Shown: positions 1 through 11,918 of the stretch, piece after piece
Layout: the number at the start of each line of letters is the position of its first letter
Numbering within the stretch: position 1 is the stretch's first letter
Assembly: GCA_034359265.1 (NCBI GenBank)
Contig: CP136896.1
Location: forward strand, 16,647,501-16,711,500
Reading direction: 5' to 3'
Source of the DNA: Canna indica
Lineage: Eukaryota > Streptophyta > Magnoliopsida > Zingiberales > Cannaceae
DNA length: 64,000 bases
The notes under the pieces: model-generated
What the model saw: only the letters and a program-made list of their open reading frames with translations
What the model was told of the DNA's origin: nothing
The model's database searches: none
Made by a program: the position numbers and the translations under genes

Positions 1-2161
1 ACAGAATGGGGTAGCTGAGAGGAAAAATAGGGTGTTAGTAGAGATGACCAGATGCTTACTGAGGGGGAGTAATTTACCCAAGAAACTGTGGGTTGAAGCA
101 CTTAGCACTTTAGCCTATCTCATTAATAGATGTTTAACAAAATCTTTGTCTGATAAAACACCCTATGAGATGTGGTTTAAGAGAAAACCAAACTTGAGTC
201 ACCTGAAAATCTTTGGCTGTACTGCATATTGTCACATTCCAAAGCAAATCAAGAAGAAATTTGATGACACTAGTCGAAGAACTATTTTTGTTGGCTATAG
301 CTAAGAGACAAAGGGATATAGACTGTTTGATACACAAACACATGAATTGATTATTAGCAAGGATGTAACATTTGATGAAGAACACCTAGGAATTGATGTT
401 CCTAAAGAGAAGAGTACAGATGGCTCTCTTGGTTTAGGATGCAGCTCAACTCATGGTGTTCAAGTAGATGATATGACTGTTGAAGAAGAAAATTTGACTA
501 GTAATGAGCTGAATGAGGAGAGTATACCTGAGTATACTGAGATCATGCAAACTCAGAGTGATAACAGCGATGACTCTTCTACTCCACCCAGAGGTTACAA
601 AAATGTTGCAAACATTTATGCAAGATGTGAAAGATGCAATTTAGTGGAATTGACTGAACCTTGCATTTTTGATGAAGCCATCAACATATCTGATTGGAAG
701 AAGGCTATGGAAGAAGAGTTAAGCTCAATTAACAAGCATGACACTTGGTATCTAACCAAGCTACCAAAAGACAAAGAAGTTATAGGTCCGAAATGGATCT
801 ATAAGACTAAGAAGAATGCAGATGGCAAAGTTACAAAGGTCAAGGCAAGACTTGTAGCACAAGGATATATGCAAACAATAGGACATGATTGTTTCGAAAC
901 CTTTGCTCCAGTGACTCGGTTTGATACAATCAGAATTCTATTGAGTGTAGCTGCAATTAAGAGATGGAAAGTGTACCAGCTAGATGTTAAGTCTGCTTTC
1001 TTAAATGGAGAGCTGAAAGAGGAAGTATATGTGGCTCAACCTAAAGGCTTTGTAGTTGAAGGGAAAGAAAACCTAGTATATACACTAACAAAAGCATTGT
1101 ATGGGTTAAAGCAAGCACCTCGCAGCTAGTATGAAAAAATTGATAGCTTCTTCACTACTGAGAACTTTCAAAGAAGCAAGAATGAGCATACACTGTATGT
1201 AAAAGAGAATGAAAACAACCATATACTGATCGTGCTGCTGTATGTGGATGATCTATTGTATTGCAGTAATAGTGATGCAATGAGAAAAGAGTTCAAATGT
1301 AGAATGTTTGATGCATTTGAGATGACTGACCTAGGTGAAATGAAGTTCTTTCTGGGATTGGAAATCAATCAAGGCAAGGAAGGTATTTCAGTTTGTCAAA
1401 AGAAATACATCAATGACTTGCTTGCAAAATTTGGGATGAGTGTTTGTCATCCACTTGGAAGTCCTATGGTAACTGGAACCAAACTAACATTTGATAAAGA
1501 TGAGCTCAAGACAGATGCACATGTGTACAGAAGCTTAGTAGGAAGCTTATTGTATCTTACATTATGTTTAGTGTCAACATAATGTCAAGGTATATAAGTA
1601 GTCCTAGGATAACTCATTTCAAAGCTGCAAAAAGGGTACTTAGGTACCTTAAAGGGACATTATCATTTGGTCTGTTCTATAATAGAGACACTGAGTTGAT
1701 TCTAACTGGGTTCACTAATAGTGATTGGGGTGGTTTAGCTGAGGATCGAAGAAGTACATCTGGATATGTGTTTAAAATTGGGTCTGGTTCTGTATGATGG
1801 AGTTCAAGAAAGCAAAACTCGATTGTTTTATCATCAGCAGAAGCAGAATATATTGCAACTACTACTGCTTGTTGCCAGGCTATCTGGATGCGCAGAATTA
1901 TGAATGACTTTGGCATTGAAACAAACCAGTACTTTGACAATACCTCTACCATTTCATTGGCACGTAATCCAGTGCTACATGGGCGAACAAAGCATATTAA
2001 CTAAACATCACTTCATCAGAGAACAGATACACGCTGAACAAGTTGAAATCAAACACTGCAGAACTGAGGATCAACAAGCGGAAGTGTTCACTAAAGCACT
2101 GCCTTTGGAGAAATTTCATTATATGCGAGATACAATTGGTTTACATAACATTTCTCATTAA
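1..2161 (+). pseudogene. copia A pol remnant: integrase end, reverse transcriptase, RNase H
   Basis: The protein begins inside the integrase core; the motif NGVAERKNR contains the glutamate of the DDE triad. It then reads TPYEMW and FGCTAYCH (integrase C-terminal part), a polar linker, the reverse transcriptase ([31 protein letters not shown], then LLYVDD with the catalytic aspartates near 1240) and RNase H (SAEAEYIA). Breaks seen: TAA at 302-304; TAG at 1127-1129 where copia B has TGG in PRSWYEK; loss of about seven residues plus a frame change near 1560; TGA at 1795-1797; further stops near 2000-2100. The stop at 2159-2161 is the natural end, just before the purine tract. Family identity is secure from the motifs; lineage within copia (TNT1-like) is inference. 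Confidence 0.93.
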
Positions 2162-2167
2162 GGGGAG

Positions 2168-2488
2168 TGTTAAAAGTTAATGAGAAATCATATCCGTTCA
2201 TTTGAAATTGCAAGATAAAGTGTTAGTAGCTATTGTATAGGATTCATTGTGTTTACACGTGTCATTACTTGCTTACTAGGGATCAATAGAGCTGAACTAT
2301 AAATACTCTACTTGTAAACATTTGAATTTGATTTTAGTTGAATATGAGATTTCCGCTTTTTCCTTTCCTTCATATTTCTTTGGTTTCCTGATGTATGATT
2401 GCTGAGCTGATCCAGAAGAGGAAGCTGATCTGTTGATTACTATTTCGTGTAAGTTCTCTGTTTCATATTCATTCGATCATTTGTAACA
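2168..2488 (+). repeat. 3' LTR of copia A
   Basis: This 321-bp LTR directly follows the purine tract AAGGGGAG. It begins TGTTAAAAG and ends GTAACA. A TATA box (TATAAATA, 2298-2305) sits at the position expected for the U3/R boundary, as in the copia B LTRs. The 3' end was set by aligning by eye with the LTR of copia B. No second LTR is available inside the window to confirm it. Confidence 0.75.
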
Positions 2489-3954
2489 TTATTATGGGTT
2501 TTGGATGCTAGTTTGACCCTAAATTAAATACTAGGAACTGCCCAAACTCCCTCTAAAAATGCGAGAATAAGGACCATAGTTACAATAATTTTCATATAGT
2601 CATTTCAGAGGTTGGTTCTGTTGCAATGATGTGCAAGGAGGTTTTAAGAGAGCTCTAAATTAGGATCATGACTCATTATCCACTAGAGTACATCTTCGTT
2701 CTCCACCTTCACCACTTGTTCATTGCTAAAATCATGTATTTCTTGCTGCATTAGAGGTTTTTTCAGACACAATCCAGCTAAGTTTTATCTAAGTTAGGCT
2801 TCATTTGGTTAGTGAAACCTTCTACCAACAACTCATGAAGTTTTAAGGTTAGTTAAAGTTTATCATATAAACCATTGGCAGAGGTTGGCTATATTATGCA
2901 GGATGTTGTGATGATGCTAATTGATTAATCAAGAAAGAGATAAACACGTGCTTGATATATATATATATATATATATATTGTGACAGGAGATGATACTTCT
3001 CACCAATTTGCTTCTGTCGTTGCCAGAACCTTGTGAGTTTACAAGTCAAAACTTATATCAATTTGAAATCGTTTAGTATCTAAAAAAAGTTTAATATGGA
3101 AGTTAAGAATATAGATGATATTGACAGTTACAATATTGGAGGACTTTTATGATTTGGACTGTCCTTTCTTTTAATGAAGTTAAGGGTTAAACAATTTAAT
3201 TAGCTATTGACTCACTTCACATTATTGTGTTAATTTTTGTATTTTATTAGGTCCCTAGTCTTTCCCTGTTGCTGATTTCTCACTTTGATATCTAAAATAC
3301 CCTATGTAGATATATACTTGGTAAACATCTTTCTTCTTTAACGTGATCTCGCAGATTTGCTCTGTGGGGCATTTCTGTGCTCACTGTACAATGGTTTCTC
3401 TAGATTGTAGCTTATATTTTGTTTCACCAATAAAAAAATAAGAAAAAGAGCGAATATGATACTGGAAAAAAGAAGTTTGGAAATCCTCCCTATTTCTTGT
3501 TCCCAAACAGATATGGATGTTGTTTGATTCAGTATCTGTTATATGGGAAACTGTTTTGTGTATCCCATGCAGTTATTGATTTCTTGTTCCCAAACTATTT
3601 CATGTTTCCAAATAGATAACCATCATTGTTGCTTAAGCTGTAAACAACTTGCAATCAACTTGTCTATGGGCAAACAGTTGAATTCAAACTCATTCTGGTA
3701 GCAGAACTTCACATACAAAATTTGGTTCTTTTTTGCATCCATGGAGAGTTCTTGTTATCTTTCCCATATGACATTTTGCATACATTTTATTCTTGATGAA
3801 ATTGAACTCTCGAAATAAGTTTTCTATTCTAATCTTTGTTTCCGTACTCATTCAGGTTGGTTCTGTAGATCATTATTTGCTCATGTTGGACGCATTATTT
3901 CTTAGCAGATTGCCATCAAATCAAATATTATTGGCAACATAATTGTATGATGTA
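2489..3954. other. No recognisable gene between copia A and copia B
   Basis: AT-rich DNA without a credible open frame on either strand. The only structured piece is an (AT)12 microsatellite at 2955-2978. It could be intergenic or intronic host DNA or a fully decayed repeat; I recognise nothing in it. Confidence 0.6.
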
Positions 3955-3959
3955 CACTA

Positions 3960-4256
3960 TGTAGGAAAGTATTGAAGAGAATTCACAGAACACTTACAAT
4001 GTTAATCCAGCTATTTAACTCCAGATCTACAAGCTCAGCTTCATCACCAAAGATGCAGACGAGAATGATCAAAAGGAAAAGTGGAAACTCATATTTGAAT
4101 CAATCCAAAAAGTTTACAGACTTGAGTATTTATACTCTATTATAGCTAGGACACGTGTACTAATATAAAATCCTATGCAAGAGACTTGTAAAAACAAACT
4201 TACAATTACAGAAACAATGTATCAGATTACATCTTATTTCTCATTACATTTCAACA
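3960..4256 (-). repeat. 3' LTR of copia B
   Basis: Read on the minus strand it runs TGTTGAAATG to CTTTCCTACA. It contains a TATAAATAC box followed by a pyrimidine-rich leader-like stretch. It matches 10711-11008 nearly base for base. Confidence 0.93.
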
Positions 4257-4263
4257 CTCCCCC

Positions 4264-5934
4264 TTAATGAGAAATTGTATTTAAACCTATTAGGTCTCTC
4301 ATGTAATGAAATTTTTCCAAAGGCAAAGCTTTAGTAAGTCTTCTTGTCGATCATCTGTCTTACAGTATATGAGTTCAATCTCCTCAGCTTGTATATGCTC
4401 TTAGATAAAATGATGTTTAATTTCAATATGCTTTGTACGACCATGTAACACAGGATTATGAGCAAGTGAAATTGTAGATGTGTTATCACAATAAATCACA
4501 GTTGTTTGCTTTTCTTCTACTTCAAAATCTTTCAATATCCTTTACATCCAAATGGCTTGACAACAAGCAGTAGTAGCAACAATATATTCTACTTGTACAG
4601 AGGACAAAGCAATAGAATTTTGTTTTCTTGAGCTCCAGTACCAATTTTGAAGATATACCCTGAGGTACTCTTTCTATCTCTGGTTGAACCTCCCCGGTCA
4701 CTATCTGTAAATCCAGTTAATTTCAATTCAGTATTTCTATCATAAAAAGGACCAAATCTCATCATTCCTTTGAGGTATCTTAGAACTCTTTTTGCAGCCT
4801 TGTAATGAGTTGTTCTGGGATCATTCATAAACCTGGATAACATGTTAACACTGAATTGAATGTCTGGTCTAGTATGTGTTAGATAGAGCAAATATTCGAC
4901 TAGGCTTCTATACATCTGACCATCTACCTTCTGCTCACTTTCATTAGCTGTCAGTTTGTTTCCTGTCATCATTGGACTTCCAACTGAATGACACAAACTC
5001 ATTCCAAACCTTTCCAACATCTCAGCAATGTATTTCTTTTGTGACACATATATGCCTTCTTTCATCTGGTCTATTTCAAGACCTAAGAAGTACTTCATTT
5101 CACCTAGATCCGTCATCTCAAAAGCGTGAAACATTCTTTCTCTAAACTCTTTCATCATTGTTTCACAATTGCTGCAATATAACAGATCATCTACATACAG
5201 TAAAACAATCAGTATACTTTTATTTTCATTCTTCTTTGTATATAAAGTATACTCATTCTTACTTCTTTCAAACTGTTCAGCAATAAAGTAGTCATCTATT
5301 TTCTCATACCAGCTGCGAGGAGCCTATTTGAGACCATACAGGGACTTCCTCAATCTGTAAACAAGTTGTTCTTTGCCTAGAACAACAAATCCTTTTGGTT
5401 GAGCCACATGAACCTCTTCTTTTAACTCGCCATTTAAAAATTCAGATTTAACATCTAATTGATATATTTTCCATCTTTGAATAGCTTCCACACCTAGCAA
5501 AATTCTAATTGTATCAAATTTTGCAATAGGTGCAAACAGCTCAAAGCAACCCTGTGCAACCAGTCGAGCCTTCAGTTTGGTAACCACTCCTGCATTCTTT
5601 TTGGCTTTGTAAATCCACTTCAGATCAATGATTTCTTTTCCGGCTAGTAACTTGGTCAAATACCAAGTATCATGTTTATTTATTGAATTTAGCTCCTCCT
5701 CCATAGCTATCTTCCAATTAGGTATTTTGATAGCTTCATCAAAGCTACAAGGTTCAGCTAATTCCATGAGATTACATCTTTCACATCTACTATAGATGTC
5801 AGAGACATTTCTGTAACCTCTAGGTGGAGTTTCAGTACCACTGCTGCTCTCATTCCGTGCAGTCTCAGCTACAATTTTAGTACCATTCAACACATTATCA
5901 GCAGTTTCAGTTGAATCATCTTCTAATACTAATA
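4264..5934 (-). pseudogene. copia B pol, 3' part: reverse transcriptase and RNase H
   Basis: Continuing on the minus strand from the nested insertion, the frame gives a linker (PPRGYRNVSDIYSRCERCN, as in copia A), the reverse transcriptase ([21 protein letters not shown], then LLYVDDLLYCSN) and RNase H. CAG has become TAG at 5324-5326 (GLKQ to a stop). About four residues after VAQG are lost relative to copia A. Further stops occur after position 4600. The natural stop lies at 4264-4266, adjoining the purine tract. The integrase and gag half is at 8408-10673. Confidence 0.92.
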
Positions 5935-8407
5935 TGTCACACCCCAACTTAAGGTCGTGTGACCGGCCAGGGTCTATGTCCTACCCTGAAGCCTACTACA
6001 TACACTGACTGACGAGAAACCACAAGCACGTAAATAAAAACAACGATGCAGCTTTATTTAAATTTTAAAGAAGGCCCACAATTTTTATAAAAAGGAAAAA
6101 TTGCGAAACATCAACCACAATATGAAACAACTCGAATTTAAAGTCGAATACATGTTTCAAATAGACAACTCTCAGTGTATGAAAAACAACAGTCCTAGAC
6201 ATCTAGACTATGACTACTGGACGCTGCTACAAGATCTACGCCACTGCCTGCCCTCCAGCTACACCATGACTCCAAGCCTCAACTCATTGATCAGGCTCTG
6301 CAAAACAAGAGAAATAAATCGTGAGTCCACATGAGACTCGGTGAGCGGTTCTTTCGAACCTCCACATAAATCCCCAATAATCATATGTATATAAGTCAGC
6401 AAATATAAAGTAGGGATCTAATCTTGTCCTGATACGACAACCGACCCCAAGGGTCATCTTGTATAGACCATACAGTCATGTAACCAGTCATAGCATCCTA
6501 ACCAAGCAAAATGGCACTCGGCCACTAAGGCCTGCTCATGAACTATTGGTTCGGCTCTAACCCGCCCTACCACACAATGACAGTAATATTCTGGCCGTAC
6601 GGCCTACATAACACATAAGCAAATCAGAGCAATCTCCGGGCCGTCGACTAGGATGGTCTGCTAGTCTCCGGACACCTACTGGGTTAGGGATAGCTAGTCC
6701 CACCCAACTGGGGTCTGACACCTAACGAGCCTGCCGGTGCGATCTCAAGACCCAAATCACTAGCCGAGTCAAGCATTAGTCATTCCGACTATCCATGTTT
6801 CTCGACTGACCATCACAATCACATCACACAAGCAAAGTGTCCTAGAGTTTTCTTATTTAAAATCCTGGGCGTCCACTCGTGCTCAGCCCTTTATCCCGGG
6901 CCTTACCATCCGCACACTATTACTCACTTGTTGTTCCTTAGGTGTGAGACCTAGCTTGTCTATAGTTGAATTTCCATAAGTAACACGTACCTTAGAGTTT
7001 CCTACTAGTCATCTAGCGTCAAATGCTACATTTGCTAGTGTGAGTTACATGTCATAAGTGTAGGATGTCCAAGTATATACATGCCACAACCCATAGGATA
7101 TAAGGAAGTTAACCTACAACTATTACCATGAATAACCGCATGATTGCAACAAGAAAATAATTAAATTCTGCATTTAATCATAAAATTCCAGCAAGGTAAC
7201 ATTAAATCTATCATGGCAATTCATTACTAATATTAGTAATTGATAGAGAAAAACTTGGAAATCATTGCTACCTCTTAAAGTCGCTATGTGTATATATACA
7301 TATATGCACTAGGGTTGTAGTTTTCCTTAATTGTTGTCTTACCTAATTCTCATCTTAGTTCTACTTGTCAATCGAGGTGATCCTCGTTTCCTAGTGTCTC
7401 CAATATTTCCAATATGAAGGTTAGTTCCCTCCGGTCACCTTTCCCCCTTCTTGACTCGGCCGAACCTTGAGCAGGGCATGCCTTGCTCGGCCGAGCCTGG
7501 CAAGGGTAGGAGGAGAGGGGCTTTTGACCATGAACCCTAACAATTAAACTTGTGACCTACCATAGTTAAATTCTAGATCAAGCTTTTCCCCCATCTTGCT
7601 CGACCGAACCTTGAACAAGGTTCCCCTTGCTCGGCCGAGCCCTCAAGGCACTAGGGAGAAGGAATCTTGATCATCCACTACATCGATTGAATCCCAAATC
7701 TACGTGAGTTCAAATTTAACCGATCTAAAGGGTTTAAACCAAGTGAGGGAATTGGGGAAATTTTCGGCATGACCTTTCCCCTTTTCCCTCTACTCGGCCG
7801 GTCCTTAGAACATCAAAATCTAGACATTTAAATCAAATCTAATACATCAATGGTTAAAAATAGCGGAGAGATCGAAGAAATACCACAAATCAACATGAAC
7901 AACGAGAAAAACCTTCGATCTAGCACCCTAGTTGGTTCGGCCACCCGCCTCACCATGAAATCCAAAATCTAACCACTCACCTTGATTGAGGAAGAAGAAA
8001 GGATGAACGATGGCGATCTCGATCTTTCCGATGGCGACACGATTCCAGCGCCGACCCAAGACTTCCCCTCCTCCCTCTCTTTCTCAGGCTACGTGCGGCT
8101 CCAAGGATGAGCCGCACGTCTATAGATGAGGGATTTTATTCCCTCATCTACAAATGATCTATATGCCCTCCTTAATGACTTAGCCGAGTCCGATTCGGGC
8201 CCCGATTCGATCCGCACACCCGATTTGAACTCGACTCAAATAGGACATCTAATGCTTAAGAAGGAAATGTTCATTTAACCAATTAAACTTCATAAGCCGA
8301 GTTATACCTTCTACTCGAGGCGATTCCATGGCTCGACTCGACTAACTCCTGATCCAGTGCGCTGCACCAAAAATAGATTATTATATTAGGAAATTTTGGG
8401 TCTTACA
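5935..8407 (+). mobile_element. Solo-LTR-like insertion (TGTCACACCCC family) inside copia B
   Basis: This 2473-bp block interrupts the copia B linker. It starts TGTCACACCCC and ends GGTCTTACA, giving TG...CA termini, and is flanked by 5-bp TAATA (5930-5934) and TGATA (8408-8412), one mismatch. No coding region was recognised. It holds short palindromes (GGCCGTACGGCC; CTCGGCCGAG-like motifs repeated near 7460 and 7600). Fragments of the same family lie at 45010-48477: both share TCTGCAAAACAA and GAGCGGTTCT at corresponding positions. A solo LTR of a large LTR retrotransposon is the best reading; orientation is taken from the TGTCAC end as 5'. Confidence 0.75.
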
Positions 8408-10673
8408 TGATATACCAGAGTCATTCTCTGCTACAACTCTCTCTTTATATTTCTCTTTTACATCATCTATTCCAATATGCTTCTCATCAAATGTGACATC
8501 CATACTAACTATTAGTTATTGCTTTTCTGGATCATACAATCTGTAACCTTTTGTTTCTGCATTGTATCCAACCAGCAATGTTCTTCTGCTAGTGTCATCA
8601 AGTTTCTCCTGATTTGCTTAGGCACATGACAATAAGCAGTACATCCAAACACTCTCAAATGGCTCAAGTCTGGTTTTCTCTTATACCACATTTCATATGG
8701 TGTTTTTTCCAAGAGCTTTAGTTGAACATCTATTAATGAGATATGCTGATGTGCTTAAGGCTTCTACCCACAAGTTCTTAGGTAAGTTACTACCTCTCAG
8801 TAAGCACCTTGTCATTTCAACTAAACCTCTATTTTTTCTTTCAGCTACCCCATTCTGCCGGGGAGTGTAGCCTTGTCAGTTGATGCTAAATTCCATGATC
8901 AGCACAGAATTCATCAAAGGCTTTTGAGGTAAATTCTCCTCCTCGATCAGTTCTCAACACTTTAATTCTTGCATCAACTTCATTCTCAACTGCCACTTTG
9001 AACTTCTTGAATATTCTCAAAGTTTCAGACTTTTGTTTCAAGAAATGAACTCATATCAGTCTGCTACAGTCATCTACAAATATTGCCACATATTTGTAAT
9101 CTGAGCATGAATCTACCTCCATTGGTCCACACAGGTCAGCATGAATAAGCTCTAACACTTCAGTTGCTCTTGTAGCACAATTTCTAGGAAATGGCAATCT
9201 AGGTTGCTTTCCTAATTGGCAAATGTCACATACTCTTATCACTCTCTGATAGTTTCAATTTTGGAATTCCTTCCACCATATCTTTAGCTGACATCTCAAT
9301 TAGGCACTGATCATTCACATGCCCCATCCTTTTATTCCACAAGACCAGTTCAGCATCAGTTTCACTTTCAGCCTTAAAAGCAAAGTTTGAACTGTTCAGT
9401 CTAAAAAGATTGTTCTTTGCCATGTTTACAGAACATACTATCTTATTAGACTGTGAGCTGGAATAAATCTGGCACAATTTCTCATTAAACACTACCTTGT
9501 AACCATCTCTAAGGAGTTGTCCAATGCTCAAAAGGTTAGATTCTAACTCAAGTACATATAGAACCTTCCTAACTACAAAAGAACCTTGATCTGTGCTTAA
9601 TTTCAGATCACACAGTCCCTTCGCAAGCTTCACAGAACCATCACCAAGTCTGAATTCTGTAGTATGGTCATTGTTCAGATTAATAAAGAGCTCTCTGCAT
9701 GAAGTCATATGGTTACTACAACCTGAGTCCAACTACCTGCCTTCATTGATACAATCCTCAATTTTTGCTAACAGTAATACCTCTTCTTCATCTTCTTCTT
9801 CATCTTCATTGTTCTGTTCTTCAGCAAAATTAGCTTGTTTTTCTTTTTCATGCTTTTGCTTTAGCCAGCACTTACTTTCTCTCTACATGACCAACCTTGT
9901 TACAGTAATAGCATTTAAATTTCTTTTTACTCGAATCATTGGACTCTTCCTCTTTCTTGTTTGTACTTGATTTTGAGTACTCATGCTTCCTGCTGCTATC
10001 ACCATATCTGATTAACTTTTTCTCATTTGATTTCTTTCTTGGCCTCATAAAGAAGGCCACTCCTCCTCCTTTATCCTTCTCAAACCTGCTCATGCGCTCA
10101 ACATGAGACAACAGTGAGCTCAACAATTATTCACTCGTCATTCTCTTGATGTCTCTACCTTCTTCAATGGCTGTGACAACATGATCGAACTTCTGAGGTA
10201 AGCTTCTCAATATTTTCCTGACTACCCTCACTTCTTCGATCACATCACCAAAACCCCTAATCTGATTCACCAGATCAATGACAACATGAAATAAAATTGT
10301 TTAGGTCTTCATCCTCTTCCATGAATGAGCTCTCGAATTTTCTATGCAATGTTTGCCACTTGACCTCCTGGATTCTTGAAGATCCGTGATATTGGTGCTC
10401 CAAAATTCGCCAAGCTTCTTTAGCATAAGTAATTTTACCCAATCGTGCGGCGATCTCTTCTGACAAAGCTTGTTGAATACAATATATCGCCTTGGCATCA
10501 CGTTTCTTCAATTCGTTGAGTCGATTTCCAGCTAGATTCTCTGATGTCTATCCCTCTTCAATCAGATCCCAAAGATCCATGGTAATGAAATAGTTTTGCA
10601 TCTTCGAACTCCAGAGTTCATACCCAATGCCCGAAAAAATCGGCACAGGTGGAAGACTAGAAGAATTGGCCAT
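8408..10673 (-). pseudogene. copia B gag, protease and integrase
   Basis: On the minus strand an ATG at 10673 opens a gag of the DUF4219/UBN2 type (GYELWSSKMQNYF; later KEAWRILEHQY), followed by a CCHC knuckle (CYYCNKVGHVERK, near 9880), protease (LDSGCSNHMT, active-site Asp near 9730), the GAG-pre-integrase motif (LWNKRMGHVN) and integrase (zinc part CDICQLGKQ, core start LCGPM, later RTDRGGEF, and TPYEMWYKRKP near 8700). Breaks include TAG at 10548-10550, a frame change near 10290 and several stops between 8700 and 9060. The pol continues at 5934 after the nested insertion. Confidence 0.92.
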
Positions 10674-10697
10674 TGCGCTATCAATTCTTTAGAGCTA

Positions 10698-10709
10698 GCT
10701 CTGATACCA
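10698..10709 (-). promoter_or_regulatory. Primer binding site of copia B
   Basis: TGGTATCAGAGC on the minus strand sits two bases from the 5' LTR. It is the usual complement of the 3' end of initiator tRNA-Met used by copia elements. Confidence 0.93.
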
Positions 10710-10710
10710 A

Positions 10711-11008
10711 TGTAGGAAAGTATTGAAGAGAATTCACAGAACACTTACCATGCTAATCCAGCTCTTTAACTCCAGATCTACAAGCTCAGCTTCATCACCA
10801 AAGATGCAAACGATAATGATCTAAAGGAAAAGTGGAAATCTCATATTTGAATCAATCCAAAAAGTTTACTGACTCAAGTATTTATACTCTATTACAGCTA
10901 GGACACATGTACTAATATAAAATCCTATGCAAGAGACTTGTAAAAACAAACTTACAATTACATAAACAATGTATCAGATTACATCTTATTTCTCATTACA
11001 TTTCAATA
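10711..11008 (-). repeat. 5' LTR of copia B
   Basis: Near-identical partner of 3960-4256. On the minus strand it begins TATTGAAATG (T where the other copy has TG at its terminus) and ends CCTACA next to the primer binding site. Confidence 0.93.
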
Positions 11009-11013
11009 CACTA

Positions 11014-11879
11014 CATAGGAATTCATTGATGTCAACTTTTATATTAGCATTCAACTTATATTTCATTGATTTCTTGGTGGTTCTGATTGTACCTCATCAC
11101 GCTTTTGATTAATTAACACCCATTTGTTTACATAATGAATTATTCATGTCCATTAGTAGCAAATAACCCAGCCTACAATAATTGCTTCTGGGGAGATGTG
11201 GAACTTACATCTGCTCTCCTTCAATCACTAATCCTAATGTACTTCATAGCCAGGGCATTTAATACTATAAAAAAGTTGCGAGTATATAGTTCCTATTCTG
11301 CAACTTTTGCGAGTATATAGTATATATATGTATGCTTTGCAGTTCTGAGTACTTTTGACAATCCTTAACCAAGTTGCTTATTTAATGCATTTCTACTGAG
11401 ACTACACCTTTAATTGAAGGTCCATGCTATGCAAGCTAAATTGTAGTAGGACATCTCATTTTACGTGTGGAACCTGTTCCGAAGATCTTGATTTCAGTTC
11501 TTTAATATCAAGAACGTGTTCATCTCTTTCTTGATTACTTTCTCTAATCAATAGTCATCACAACAACCTTGATTAATAGCATCATCACAACATCCTTTTA
11601 AATGTGTTTATTTCTGTGTATCAGGAACTGTTGCTTGTTTTCTTCTGTATATTCTTGATTATATGGTTGAAAATCATATTAAGAAAACTGAAGCAATTGA
11701 GTAACTAGGCAATAGACACACAGGTTTATTGTGTGTGAAGAATCTGATCAGGTTTAGTTCTGAAACGTTTAAAGTTTTTGAGTAACTGAGCTTTACTAAT
11801 ATAATGTTTAAAGTTATGTTTTATTGAGTTATGTTTTAAAGTTATGTGTATTGAGTTATGTAAACAAAATTTAATATTA
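11014..11879. other. No recognisable gene right of copia B
   Basis: AT-rich DNA with no convincing open frame. It is the continuation of the 2489-3954 sequence into which copia B inserted. The GAGTTATGT/AAAGTTATGT motif recurs several times around 11800-11860. I see nothing else. Confidence 0.55.
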
Positions 11880-11918
11880 TATATTGGTCGACATCACTAA
11901 TCCATATTATATATGTAG

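Larger units (their letters stand above)
1..2488 (+). mobile_element. Ty1/copia retrotransposon A, 3' half (5' end outside window)
   Basis: The stretch runs in copia order from the end of integrase through reverse transcriptase and RNase H to a purine tract (2159-2167) and one LTR. The LTR starts TGTTAAAAG and ends TTGTAACA. The 5' LTR, gag and protease would lie left of the window. RT motifs such as LLYVDDLLYCSN and EMTDLGEMK(F/Y)FLGLEI are shared with copia B at 3960-11008, so the two are close relatives. The LTRs also share the opening TGTT(A/G)AAA and a TATAAATAC box. The reading frame is broken several times, so this is a dead copy. Confidence 0.93.
3960..11008 (-). mobile_element. Ty1/copia retrotransposon B, complete but disabled
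   Basis: Two LTRs of 297 and 298 bp (3960-4256 and 10711-11008) bracket gag-pol in copia order on the minus strand. The primer binding site TGGTATCAGAGC lies next to the 5' LTR and a purine tract (complement of CTCCCCCTTAA) next to the 3' LTR. A perfect 5-bp target duplication CACTA flanks it (3955-3959 and 11009-11013). After subtracting the nested 2473-bp insertion the element is about 4.6 kb, a usual copia length. The two LTRs differ at only a few sites by eye, so insertion is not very old. Confidence 0.95.

Noticed and set aside
3955..11013. CACTA motif at both ends of copia B
   Set aside because: It is the 5-bp target duplication of a clear LTR retrotransposon; no inverted terminal repeats follow it, so it is not a CACTA transposon.
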